IMG/VR virus record: IMGVR_UViG_3300027888_000002
Span: 1 to 40,268 of that record
From: a virus
Strand: one strand, 5' to 3'
DNA: 40,268 nucleotides
Position 1 is the stretch's first letter. The number at the start of each line of letters is the position of its first letter. The translations under genes and the position numbers were made by a program. Positions 15,946 through 24,069 of this stretch are shown one piece after another. Under the pieces are notes generated by a model that saw nothing but the letters and a program-made list of their open reading frames with translations, ran no database searches and was not told the DNA's origin.

Positions 15946-18381
15946 CTATTCCCTCTTGCTCCAAGTTTTGTTTTGGATTACATCGACTACAAGAGGTACA
16001 CTTAATTCCACATCAAACAACTCCTTCAGCATCTTTGGTTTTGGTCCTATCTTTTTGTATAATCTTCTCACCTCCTCCCTTTCTTTGGGGTGTGTATCGG
16101 TTAAAGTGGCATCATGGACATTCGCTATCACCCGACTTTTCATACTTCTTTTCTTATATTCCTTTTGCAATTCAATCATGAGCATCACGTTAATGTCTGC
16201 AGCAAGTCCTTGTATAGGAGCATTAACTCCCTGTCTGATCAACTCTCTTCCTCGTTTCGAATTGAAGTTGGCTCCCGGAACTCTCCTTATTCTTCCAATA
16301 AGAGAGACTGAACTCTCATCTTTAGCAACTTTCTTTTGCATTTTAAGCAGCCACTTTTTCACCTCTGGATAAGTATGGAACCACTCCCTCATCAAAGTCC
16401 TGGCCTCTTCAATAGAGGATTCTAATTTCTCGGCAAGTCCCCAAGGTGAAATTAGATATATAATGCCAAAGTTGACTGCCTTCGTTTTCTTCCTCTTATC
16501 AGCAAAATCTGTAAATCTTCGATAGTATTGTGGAGCTCTCTCCATAACTCTGTGGGTCACAACAGCGTGTATATCCTCTTCACTCTCGAAATCTTCGAAC
16601 ATATTTTCATCTTGAGAGTACTCGCATAACAGACGAAGTTCAATTTGAGAATAGTCCCCTTGGGTAATACAACCCCCATCAAACGAAGAAATGAACATCT
16701 CTTTAATCTGGATTGCCTTCTTCCCAAATAGTTTATCCAGCTCATCTGTATCTCGGGGCACTTGATGTATAAGGCTGGCTGAGAGCCGACCTGTTACAGT
16801 ACCCACTTCTTTTCTTCTTGGGCCCTCATGCCTTACCATATTATATTGTGGGTAGATCCTTCCGTTAGGTTGCAACTCGTTGTATACTCCCGTAACGAAG
16901 TGAGAATCAAAATGAGCAAGTTTCTTGTAGTCAATTATTTTCTGAATTAGGTCCCTGTACTTCTTCCCCTCCCGAGTTCTTGTAATTATCTCAAGATCTT
17001 CCCGAGCTGTGGATCCCCATCCCGACTTGGTCTTCTTTCTCATTTTCAAGCCCAGCTTGCCATATAGGAGATTACTTAACTGTTCAGGAGAGTTGAGGTT
17101 TATCTTTGGGAAGAGGAGCTCTATTTCCTTTTTCTTTGTTTCAAACAATCTTATGTTTTTTCTTAACAATCTTTGATCGATCTTCATTCCGGTCGTTTCT
17201 ACTTCTGCTAACATCTTTACTGCATCCTGCTGAAAGACTGACAGGGGGACGAGACCATTTTCTTTTAGCAACGGTTTGAACTTTTTCATAAGTCTAATTG
17301 TTGCATCAGTGTCCTCACAATTATAACTGGCAACCTGTTTCAGAGGCATTTCTGCAAGAATATATATATAGGGTTTGATTCTTTTTTCCCTTAACCCAAG
17401 ATCATCGGTATATCTCAACTTCAAAGTATATAAGGACTTGCTAGGATAATTCTCGTCCAGAAGGCCGAACTCTAGCATCGTATCTCTTATAGAACATCGA
17501 GTAGAGATCCCATATGCAAGAAGACATTTTATCTCATACTTGATATTGTGCCCTCCTATCACATCGTCCTTGGATGTCTCAAAAAGATAAGACAACATAT
17601 CCTCGTACTCAGTCACTTTACTTTCCGGATGTTCCAAAGGGATACAGTAAATCAATCCCGGTTTCCAGGCGATTGACATAGTAAGAATTTTGAAAGAGGA
17701 GAGGAGAGTATCTCGCCCTGTAGTCTCGAAATCAACAGCTATTTCTTTCCTCTTTGTGGCTCGCCTGATTATCCTCCAAGCTTCCTTATTGTCATTTATC
17801 AGCCAATATCTTTTCTTATGCGGTATGCCTTTAGCCTCAAAAGCGAAGACAAGATCCTCATCAAACAGCTTATCTTTATAAAGATCATGCAAAATAGCTG
17901 CTGGATGGTACAGAGGGTAAACAGGAATATCAGGGAACTCAGGGAAATAAATAACTTGGAATCTATACTTACCAATCCCAGCTTGGTTCTCCTTCAAAAC
18001 GGATTTAATTGCTATAGAGCCGAAGGCTAAAATCTTTTCTGGCTTTACTCTGTTGATCTCTTCAAGCAAAAAACCTCGACACGCCTTAATCTCTGAGGTG
18101 GTGGGAGTATCATTTCCAGGAGGTCTGCATTTTAGGGCATTGGATAGAAAAATGTCGTCTCTCGAGATGTTGTACTTCCTAAGTTTCCGCATCAACAACC
18201 TGCCCGCTCTTCCCTGAAAAGGCTTCCTTATATCCTCCTCCCTCTCTCCTGGGGCTTCCCCTATTCCCATTAACTTACAAGGAACAGGTCCATCCCCAAT
18301 AAGACAGACAGTCTTGGTGAAGTTAGCAAGTCTGCAGGAGTTGCATTCTGGGTCTCTAAGTTCTTCCCATAAATCTGTCAA
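15946..18381 (-). CDS. UDG-DNA polymerase I (family A) fusion
   Basis: This 811-residue protein begins at TTG (overlapping the deaminase stop as TTGA) behind GGAGGAG. Residues 1-170 form a family-4 uracil-DNA glycosylase: GIGEAPG (39-45), HPAA (159-162) and cluster Cys C13, C16, C85, C101. Residues 213-370 form a DEDDy 3'-5' exonuclease: D217, E219, N279, Y353 and D357. Residues 500-811 form the polymerase: motif A D576-Y-S-Q-I-E-L-R, motif B R630, K634, F638, Y642, and motif C N-V-H-D757-A. F638 equals E. coli Pol I Phe762. The usual Glu after the motif C Asp is Ala758. Such fusions are known (phage SPO1). It replicates the phage genome. Confidence 0.93.
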   Translation of the reverse strand: MTDLWEELRDPECNSCRLANFTKTVCLIGDGPVPCKLMGIGEAPGEREEDIRKPFQGRAGRLLMRKLRKYNISRDDIFLSNALKCRPPGNDTPTTSEIKACRGFLLEEINRVKPEKILAFGSIAIKSVLKENQAGIGKYRFQVIYFPEFPDIPVYPLYHPAAILHDLYKDKLFDEDLVFAFEAKGIPHKKRYWLINDNKEAWRIIRRATKRKEIAVDFETTGRDTLLSSFKILTMSIAWKPGLIYCIPLEHPESKVTEYEDMLSYLFETSKDDVIGGHNIKYEIKCLLAYGISTRCSIRDTMLEFGLLDENYPSKSLYTLKLRYTDDLGLREKRIKPYIYILAEMPLKQVASYNCEDTDATIRLMKKFKPLLKENGLVPLSVFQQDAVKMLAEVETTGMKIDQRLLRKNIRLFETKKKEIELLFPKINLNSPEQLSNLLYGKLGLKMRKKTKSGWGSTAREDLEIITRTREGKKYRDLIQKIIDYKKLAHFDSHFVTGVYNELQPNGRIYPQYNMVRHEGPRRKEVGTVTGRLSASLIHQVPRDTDELDKLFGKKAIQIKEMFISSFDGGCITQGDYSQIELRLLCEYSQDENMFEDFESEEDIHAVVTHRVMERAPQYYRRFTDFADKRKKTKAVNFGIIYLISPWGLAEKLESSIEEARTLMREWFHTYPEVKKWLLKMQKKVAKDESSVSLIGRIRRVPGANFNSKRGRELIRQGVNAPIQGLAADINVMLMIELQKEYKKRSMKSRVIANVHDATLTDTHPKEREEVRRLYKKIGPKPKMLKELFDVELSVPLVVDVIQNKTWSKRE

Positions 18382-18851
18382 TAGAGTTTCTCCTCCGGAT
18401 GAAGAATTGCAAAGGGCAATCCAACTTCTTGAAACAAAGCAATACTTTCTTTTTGTGCTTGATAAGGATACATAGCAACAACTCCCAGTATTCCTACATT
18501 AACGATCGCTTTTGCACATTCATAGCAGGGCATCATAGTACAATATAAAGTTGCCCCTCTGACACTTACTCCAAAACTGGCTGCCTGTAAAATTGTATTT
18601 AGTTCTGCATGAACTGTTCTAATGCAATGAGAAGATTCTTTAAGAGAGCCATTTTTTCTTCTTTGTAAAAGATGTCCTACTTCGTCACAATGCGGCACTC
18701 TGCTTGGGGCTCCCACATACCCAGTAGCAATTATCCTTCCTTCCTTAACAAGAATGGCTCCAGATTTACCCCTATCGCAAGTGGATCTTTGAGCGACTAC
18801 CTCCAGTACAGCCAAATAATATGCCTCTCTACTCATCCTTTTCTTTTTCAT
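18378..18851 (-). CDS. dCMP deaminase
   Basis: From the ATG at 18851 (GGAGGTGGAGGA leader) the protein has 157 residues. It carries the cytidine/deoxycytidylate deaminase zinc motifs HAE (81-83) and PCYEC (108-112). An H-C-I-R-T-V before HAE and upstream Cys and His residues (C25, H54, C55) match the second zinc site of dCMP deaminases. It converts dCMP to dUMP, feeding the thymidylate or modified-pyrimidine branch. It is coupled to the polymerase gene through TTGA and follows a possible TS-fold protein. Confidence 0.88.
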   Translation of the reverse strand: MKKKRMSREAYYLAVLEVVAQRSTCDRGKSGAILVKEGRIIATGYVGAPSRVPHCDEVGHLLQRRKNGSLKESSHCIRTVHAELNTILQAASFGVSVRGATLYCTMMPCYECAKAIVNVGILGVVAMYPYQAQKESIALFQEVGLPFAILHPEEKLY

Positions 18852-19548
18852 TCCTCCACCTCCTATAAAAATCGAACACTCTTTTCGTTGGCCCATATTT
18901 GGGAATAATAGAAAGGTCATTGGCTCTTTTTAACTGGTAACGACAAACATCAGCCATCTTACCTTTCTTTACCCTTATTCCCATTGTGTATACAAGTGGA
19001 TAGTATATCGGCACGACATATAAGAGGGTGATGAGAAATCTGACTTCTCCAATATTCTTCCCTACAGTTTCTGGAAGGTACTTTTCGAAGATCTGTCGCA
19101 GAAATAAAAGGTCAGCTCCGAACTTTTTAGGTATCTCTGTGGCCCGGTAGAATATAGTTAGATCCTTTCTTCCTTTACCATCAGCATCTTGGGTAAATAC
19201 TGCTGCATTGATACAGTAAGACTTCCTCTTTTTTGACTTGGCCTTGGTAATGAAACTAAAGGAAGAAGAAATGTAGTTCTTACCTTCTTGTTGAATAAGA
19301 GTTTCTCTTCCTAAACTAAGTAGGCAAGGATCTTCATAGGTATTCTTAAGACTTGTCACCTTAGCCTTACTGTAGCCTAAGTACTCTATAGAGTATTGGC
19401 CACCAAAGAAGTCGTTAACTATCCATGTAAAGTGTCTATAGTACTTCCTATTATATGCCCAGTAAGAACAGTCATCACTGCCAAATAGATGGGCAATGAG
19501 GTCTAAGTATTCTTCCTTGAGTCCTTGCTTGCTACTTCTGAACTCCAT
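18829..19548 (-). CDS. Possible second thymidylate-synthase-fold protein
   Basis: This 239-residue protein of uncertain family follows the TS-like gene by a TAATG overlap. Its segment L-T-I-F-Y-R-A-T-E ... F-G-A-D-L-L-F-L-R (about residues 133-154) can be laid over the thymidylate-synthase segment Y-x-R-S-x-D ... P-F-N. It again has Asp where TS has Asn. No P-C catalytic pair is evident in a matching place. I infer a diverged TS-fold partner or pyrimidine-modifying accessory, with low confidence. It might equally be an unrelated protein. Its end overlaps the deaminase start. Confidence 0.45.
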   Translation of the reverse strand: MEFRSSKQGLKEEYLDLIAHLFGSDDCSYWAYNRKYYRHFTWIVNDFFGGQYSIEYLGYSKAKVTSLKNTYEDPCLLSLGRETLIQQEGKNYISSSFSFITKAKSKKRKSYCINAAVFTQDADGKGRKDLTIFYRATEIPKKFGADLLFLRQIFEKYLPETVGKNIGEVRFLITLLYVVPIYYPLVYTMGIRVKKGKMADVCRYQLKRANDLSIIPKYGPTKRVFDFYRRWRNEKEKDE

Positions 19549-20243
19549 TAGAATATTCCTTTTGCGTCCTTCCTGAATATGTGTAAGCTGCCTACATTAT
19601 GTACAAGGCTACCAGGCTGCACATCGTCTAGACCCTTGGCCACGTACTCTATAAGCATGCATGCAAGCATTACGTCGAATCTGAAGTGCGTCGTGACATC
19701 GCAACTTCGCATATTGTATACTATATATAAGTACCTTTGTCTCAAGAGAAATTGGTAGGAGATAGAGCAAGGGATCCTCTTAGTTCCTCCCATCAGGTAC
19801 ATGTCCCCAAAGTAAAGTGGAGAATAAATAGTCATTACGGCTTGGCGAGTATTTGGTCTTCTCCGTAGCTCCTCCATTATTACTCCCAGCTGTGACCTCA
19901 TTCTCTGGTTATAAGTATAATCAAATCTTCCATTTGCATCTAAGAAGGGTGCCCATATTTCTTTTCTGTACTTCCATGCCTCCCCGGGATTTATTGCCAT
20001 TACGAAGTTAATCCTCTCAGCGAACTCAGCATAAAGCCATAAAAGTTCTTCTGGCGTAAAGTATTTCTCATAATCTCTCCACTTCTGAAGTTCATAAGAA
20101 TACCCTATTATCTCCATCATATCGTATTCTTTCCCTGGAACTCGTATATTTTGAACTGAATCGGACTTAACTCTAATTCCTAATTCAGCCACATCCCTCT
20201 GGACTTCTGAATACATCTCACCAAAACTTTGATAAATTCTCAT
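19548..20243 (-). CDS. Thymidylate-synthase-fold pyrimidine (hydroxy)methylase, possibly dCMP-specific
   Basis: This 231-residue protein is related to ThyA. It has N-T-R133-Q-A-V-M-T-I-Y-S-P, the catalytic P-C159 with Y-Q-F, R179-S-C-D182 and S-L-H221-I-F223. Position 190 (F-R-F-D) holds Asp where thymidylate synthase has Asn177. In T4 dCMP hydroxymethylase the equivalent Asp selects cytosine. The catalytic-site His after Cys is replaced by Ser, and Tyr209 by Phe. I infer methylation or hydroxymethylation of dCMP rather than dUMP. It sits between the helicase and deaminase genes with ATGA and TAATG couplings. It is shorter than E. coli ThyA (264). Confidence 0.75.
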   Translation of the reverse strand: MRIYQSFGEMYSEVQRDVAELGIRVKSDSVQNIRVPGKEYDMMEIIGYSYELQKWRDYEKYFTPEELLWLYAEFAERINFVMAINPGEAWKYRKEIWAPFLDANGRFDYTYNQRMRSQLGVIMEELRRRPNTRQAVMTIYSPLYFGDMYLMGGTKRIPCSISYQFLLRQRYLYIVYNMRSCDVTTHFRFDVMLACMLIEYVAKGLDDVQPGSLVHNVGSLHIFRKDAKGIF

Positions 20244-21469
20244 ATTATCCTCCCTGTATCTTCCTCAATCTCAATATCTATTTCATACGACTTGAGAGGA
20301 GGCCTCCTTACTTTGGGAATAAAGAACCTTCCCACTGACTCTTCCTTTTCCTCATCGGTCTGACAGTAAGTAACTATCCCATCTGCAACCCAACATTTTT
20401 GTATATCTTCAGCAGTATCTTTCATGGTAACCCTTGCCTTATCCAGAGAGGGGCGATTCGCCTGTGAACCATTCCACATTAGAACATCGTGCTTGCGGCC
20501 GATCCTTCTAATGGCAGAGAAGATAGAGGCAATTTCATGTCTTCTCTCTTTATATCGGCTATCTCTGTCAGCCACCATAATGTCTGGGTAGTCTATTGCA
20601 GCAAAGTCGTATCCCCCCTGAATTATTAATGCCTCTATATCCGCGGGACAACAGCTCGAATCTGACCAATCTTGAATTCTAATCCTTCCCCCTTTTGAAA
20701 TGATATTCTCCCTTACTTTCCTCCTCAGCAGTCCAGCAACTCTAGCAGAAGGATCTTCCAATCTCTGCCATGGGATGCCGGTTATAATAGGATTGAGTCG
20801 ATGTACAATGCGGGATAATCCCTGGTCTCCAGCAGTTACATATAGACAATTTCCTCCTAGTTCAGCAGCCCGAAAAGTAAGGTTAAGGAGAGTTTGCGTT
20901 TTTCCTCTCCCGGGAGGGGCAAGAATAATCCATTGTTCCCCGGTCATAGGAGGCAGGCGAAGTGCCTCATCCAAAGCCTTAATTCCAGTATAAAAAGGCC
21001 TGCCTTGCCCTGTAAATACTTGCCGGAAGGACTCAATGTTCTCTCCGTAATCATACGTTGTATCCTCTATGGGGCTGATTGTGGATATCTCCTCCACGCT
21101 CTCCTTAAGAGAGATCAAGTTAACTCTTCCTTCTCCTTCAATAGCTGGAAGGTTTTCTCGGAGTATATTTCTTGCAATGCCCTGCTGAATAAAATCCAAA
21201 ATCTTCTTCCGACCTATTTCCTCATCTGTCTTTGCGGGAAGGGACCTTATTGCCTCATAAAGTATTTTCTTCTCATCCCCTTCTGCCTCCACCATCAACT
21301 TAAGATTTCTCTTACTAGCAACTTCTCTGTCCGGATATTCCTTGAAGAACTTTTTGAGAAGATTAAATATCTCCCTCGTCGCAGAAGAGTTGAAATACTT
21401 CTCTTTTAACTTGTACTTGAGAAAGTTTTCTTTGCGTCGGATGAAAGATAAGGCATCAATTTCTTCCAC
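20240..21469 (-). CDS. Replicative DNA helicase, DnaB/gp4-like
   Basis: This 409-residue protein starts at GTG. Residues 158-409 form a RecA-like hexameric helicase core. Walker A is APPGRGKT (184-191), Walker B is F-A-A-I-D-Y-P-D (289-296), and an R-R-I-G-R-K-H-D-V-L ... G-S-Q-A-N segment matches the DnaB sensor region. The first 140 residues are helical and probably bind the primase. The gene overlaps the upstream primase gene by 64 bases in another frame. It therefore looks like a T7 gp4 primase-helicase split into two chains. It unwinds DNA at the fork. Confidence 0.9.
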   Translation of the reverse strand: MEEIDALSFIRRKENFLKYKLKEKYFNSSATREIFNLLKKFFKEYPDREVASKRNLKLMVEAEGDEKKILYEAIRSLPAKTDEEIGRKKILDFIQQGIARNILRENLPAIEGEGRVNLISLKESVEEISTISPIEDTTYDYGENIESFRQVFTGQGRPFYTGIKALDEALRLPPMTGEQWIILAPPGRGKTQTLLNLTFRAAELGGNCLYVTAGDQGLSRIVHRLNPIITGIPWQRLEDPSARVAGLLRRKVRENIISKGGRIRIQDWSDSSCCPADIEALIIQGGYDFAAIDYPDIMVADRDSRYKERRHEIASIFSAIRRIGRKHDVLMWNGSQANRPSLDKARVTMKDTAEDIQKCWVADGIVTYCQTDEEKEESVGRFFIPKVRRPPLKSYEIDIEIEEDTGRII

Positions 21470-22212
21470 AGTTTCTCTCTCCCTATCTCATTGGGATCTC
21501 CCTTTTCCAACTTCACGACTCTAACTCTCTTTCTTAACGGACTAAGTTCGTTATAATATGACAAAGCTGTTTGGTATTCTCCGGCATCCAATAGAATCAG
21601 AACTTGAGTTTCCGATTGGGTACATTCAAGTATTCTTCTCACTTTAAAGGCATTTATGTTCATCCCTAAAAGAGCAACGGATACTATACCCAGCCATTGC
21701 CAAACGCTTAGAGCATCGAATATACCTTCCGTGACGACAAGTGCCAGCTTTGCAGGCAATGCGGACCCCGGGGGGATATATATGTCTCTAATTACCGCCC
21801 TCATATTGTCATATCGTCTGCCTCCCCCCCACATCTTCCGAGCAACATAATAAACAATGTCTCCCTCAGAATCATAGAAAGGAAAGATGAGTTTCCTCCC
21901 AGAGACAAAAACAAATCTCTCGAGAGGTTCAGGATTCAATCCTCTCTGTCTAAGATATTCTTTTCCTTTTGGTGAGTCTGTTAGAGAAGTCATTGCCTCA
22001 ATGTTGAATTGTTCACGAGGTTCTCTATCTTCCCTTAGAATGAGAAGGGGCTGGCTAAAATTAGAAGGGAGTGAGTTTACTTGACCTGAGGTACCGCATC
22101 TGAAACAATGATAAACTCCCTTTTCCCAATTTACGGACAAAGCCAAGTCATCGTTTCGTTTGCCGAACCCCGGGCAGAAGGGGCAGTTGTATCTTTTATT
22201 TACGGTTGCCAA
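21406..22212 (-). CDS. DNA primase (CHC2 zinc finger plus TOPRIM)
   Basis: This 268-residue protein starts at TTG, the only in-frame start that keeps the zinc finger (an in-frame TAG lies just upstream). C10-x-x-C13 and C36-x-x-C39 form the CHC2-type finger. L-V-V-T-E162-G and L-I-L-L-D209-A-G are TOPRIM motifs, with G-D239-P-N-E as the later acidic motif. It makes RNA primers for lagging-strand synthesis. The 3' end overlaps the helicase gene by 64 bases, which suggests a stable two-subunit primosome. Confidence 0.9.
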   Translation of the reverse strand: MATVNKRYNCPFCPGFGKRNDDLALSVNWEKGVYHCFRCGTSGQVNSLPSNFSQPLLILREDREPREQFNIEAMTSLTDSPKGKEYLRQRGLNPEPLERFVFVSGRKLIFPFYDSEGDIVYYVARKMWGGGRRYDNMRAVIRDIYIPPGSALPAKLALVVTEGIFDALSVWQWLGIVSVALLGMNINAFKVRRILECTQSETQVLILLDAGEYQTALSYYNELSPLRKRVRVVKLEKGDPNEIGREKLWKKLMPYLSSDAKKTFSSTS

Positions 22213-22372
22213 GATATCTCTCCACCACTCTTTCTATCATCCCCTTAAATTCCGTCCTCAGCACGAAAGAAGGAGCCCATAACACCTTAAACTCTTTCTC
22301 TGAGATAAGTTTACTTTCCTTTATATCAATCTTCACATCGGAAATTCTTACTGTGAGTTTTATTTTACTCAT
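22196..22372 (-). CDS. 58-residue hypothetical protein upstream of primase
   Basis: The protein starts MSKIKLTVRI, has a beta-like first half (V-R-I-S-D-V-K-I-D-I) and a basic helical second half. Its ATG overlaps the stop of the gene before it (ATGA), and its end overlaps the primase start by 17 bases. This chain of overlaps argues strongly that it is translated. Function unknown; a primase regulator is only a guess. Confidence 0.6.
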   Translation of the reverse strand: MSKIKLTVRISDVKIDIKESKLISEKEFKVLWAPSFVLRTEFKGMIERVVERYLGNRK

Positions 22373-22644
22373 TTCTTATCACCTGGACGATAGACAACAT
22401 GGCTAGCTTCAAATTCTTCTCTCTCCTGTATCGTTACATCCTTCCTATTCGCGGCCAATATAACATAACTATTGGGAGTCAGAACTGTACCTTCTCCCTC
22501 AACAAAGATGTAGAGCTCCCTCCCGCTATGGTAGAAGGGAAGGGTGCTGTGGGTCGAGTGTTCCCTGTACCATGCAGAGAGTTTGTCAAAGTCCCCCAAA
22601 TATTGAAATGCCTCTACCAGCATTAATTTTTGTTTATATTTCAC
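22369..22644 (-). CDS. Phage PGDYG-like domain protein
   Basis: This 91-residue protein starts at GTG behind GGGAGG. The pattern V-E-A-F-Q ... L-Y-I-F-V-E-G-E-G-T-V-L-T-P-N-S-Y-V-I-L ... F-E-A-S-H-V-V-Y matches a small phage protein family usually carrying a P-G-D-Y/W signature. Here the Gly-Asp is replaced by Asn-Ser. The function of the family is not known. It is coupled to the next gene by ATGA. Confidence 0.65.
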   Translation of the reverse strand: MKYKQKLMLVEAFQYLGDFDKLSAWYREHSTHSTLPFYHSGRELYIFVEGEGTVLTPNSYVILAANRKDVTIQEREEFEASHVVYRPGDKK

Positions 22645-22654
22645 GGCTGCCTCC

Positions 22655-22837
22655 CTAAAGAGTTAATTTTAGAAACTTTTCCACTCTTTCACATGCTCGC
22701 ATTTGTTCGCATACCTCACACAATTCCCTCTCGATTTTCATGGACACAGCACTAATTCTCTCCACTGGATCTGGATTAGGCACCTTCTCAGCTTCATTTA
22801 GAATCTGAACGATTATATACGCAACTTCGGGATACAT
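22655..22837 (-). CDS. 60-residue helical protein with Cys pair
   Basis: The protein (MYPEVAYIIVQ start) is predicted helical and contains E-L-C-E-V-C-E-Q-M-R-A-C near its C-terminus, three Cys in about ten residues. The ribosome site AAGGAAG lies only 8 bases after the structured RNA at 22854-22924. The element forms its immediate 5' leader and may control it. Function unknown. Confidence 0.55.
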   Translation of the reverse strand: MYPEVAYIIVQILNEAEKVPNPDPVERISAVSMKIERELCEVCEQMRACERVEKFLKLTL

Positions 22838-22853
22838 AATTGCTTCCTTAAAG

Positions 22854-22924
22854 AGCCAGGAGAGCTACCTCAGGTAGGAGGGAAAGCACCTGCCTGGACA
22901 TCGCTGTACAGGGCTCTCCTGGCT
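22854..22924 (-). ncRNA. Structured RNA element with 12-bp closing stem (candidate ncRNA or leader)
   Basis: A perfect 12-bp inverted repeat (AGCCAGGAGAGC with GCTCTCCTGGCT) encloses 47 bases. Read on the leftward strand, the interior holds CCTGTACA-GCGA-TGTCCAGG, an 8-bp hairpin with one mismatch capped by a GNRA tetraloop. It also holds TACC-TGA-GGTA, a short second hairpin. A CAGGT segment could instead pair with ACCTG, excluding the second hairpin, so two folds are possible. It lies between the 373-residue gene stop and a small gene start. The GNRA loop favours the leftward strand as RNA. It is not a tRNA: no T-arm or anticodon arm is seen. Confidence 0.6.
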
Positions 22925-22947
22925 TTTGATGCTGTAAGAGGCCCGCC

Positions 22948-24069
22948 CTACTCATTGGCATGGGCCCGGAGGGAATATCCTTCTTTCCGGAGATCAGCTC
23001 TAATCTTCCGAGCCAGGTCTTGATCCTTCTCATCTTTAGCTTCCTGCAGTTCTCTGAGAAGTTTCGCGACTTTGCTGCTCTCCTTTCCCCTCTTACCACG
23101 TTCCTTCTTTCCTCGAGGCTTTTCTTCCTCTTCTTCCTCTTCCTTCTTTCTCTTTCTCCTCTCAGCTCTTTTCTGGGCCTTTGTTAACGTGGCCCCTTCC
23201 ACCTCTTCTTCCCTTTTTCTCTTCTTCTTCTTTCTCTTCTCTTCGCGTTCTCCACGATCCTCGACAACTTCCTCACTTACTTCCTCTGCCTTTCTTTTCG
23301 TCTTAGCCATTTCTTTTTTCACCTCCTTTCTTCTCTTATTTACTTCCTTCCATTCTCCAATGATATCGCTTGCCACTTGATCTTCACTCCCCTCCAAGAT
23401 CTTCTCAATCCTTAACCTCATCAATTGGCAGCATTCTTTTCTGGAAGGACATTCGAGACACTCTTTATCCTCAATATCAAACTCTGCTCCTAGACAAGAT
23501 TCTTGAATTAATTTTCTTGCCATGATACAACTCCTACATTTAGGGTAAGGATCAAAAATAGGGCTGTGCTTCTTGAGCTCTCTCCTTAGCCTTTTTTTCT
23601 CCTGCCTATCACTCGCTTCCTTAAATTTTTCCTTAATCTCCAAGTAATAGGGAGAAGGAGGTGTTTCTTTGGGGAAAATTATGTTTCGAGAGAGGCACAA
23701 CGCAAGATGAACGACTTGATCGTAGTAAAAGCAATGGATTATGGGTTTGTTGGCCATGATTTTCCCCGCGTCATTATTAAGTATACCACAAATTTCCCCT
23801 TTTGTCCATGGACTTTCAAATAGCTGAAAATACAGAGGAAATCCTTTTTTAGCGGCTTTCCGAAGTACATCCCCAGGAAATGGAGTCGAGCGAATGTACG
23901 CTTTGAACCGAGCAGTTTCCTCTGAGGGGAAAACAGTGTACTCCATGTGGAGAGGTGAAGCGTAAGCTATAAGCCCCGCTCTCTTTCCCTCTTTTTCTCT
24001 TTGCTTTTTCTCTTTCTCATACTCCTCCTCCGCACTCTGTATCCGGAATAATCTCATCGCTAAGTACAT
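22948..24069 (-). CDS. Cys-cluster protein with shared C-terminal LRKxGYSLR module
   Basis: This is a 373-residue protein of unknown family. Residues 1-160 are a mixed alpha/beta domain (S-P-L-H-M-E-Y-T-V-F). Residues 178-214 hold a seven-Cys cluster (C178-x-x-C181, C192, C204-x-x-C207, C213-C214) that may bind zinc or an iron-sulphur centre. Residues 245-330 are extremely charged K/R/E coiled-coil or linker. Residues 334-368 (K-L-L-R-E-L-Q-E-A-K ... K-I-R-A-D-L-R-K-E-G-Y-S-L-R) form a module shared with the genes at 25470 and 28095. The ATG has GGAGGG upstream and lies 53 bases inside the preceding gene. Its role may be regulatory or DNA-binding. A structured RNA follows it. Confidence 0.7.
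   Translation of the reverse strand: MYLAMRLFRIQSAEEEYEKEKKQREKEGKRAGLIAYASPLHMEYTVFPSEETARFKAYIRSTPFPGDVLRKAAKKGFPLYFQLFESPWTKGEICGILNNDAGKIMANKPIIHCFYYDQVVHLALCLSRNIIFPKETPPSPYYLEIKEKFKEASDRQEKKRLRRELKKHSPIFDPYPKCRSCIMARKLIQESCLGAEFDIEDKECLECPSRKECCQLMRLRIEKILEGSEDQVASDIIGEWKEVNKRRKEVKKEMAKTKRKAEEVSEEVVEDRGEREEKRKKKKRKREEEVEGATLTKAQKRAERRKRKKEEEEEEEKPRGKKERGKRGKESSKVAKLLRELQEAKDEKDQDLARKIRADLRKEGYSLRAHANE

Noticed and set aside
22854-22924. tRNA gene
   Set aside because: The element has a closing stem and two inner arms, but no T-loop, no anticodon arm and no CCA-type end.
22854-22924. Simple rho-independent terminator
   Set aside because: The loop is 47 bases and itself structured, and on the transcribed strand only CTTT follows. 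Attenuation remains possible, but simple termination is not the best reading.
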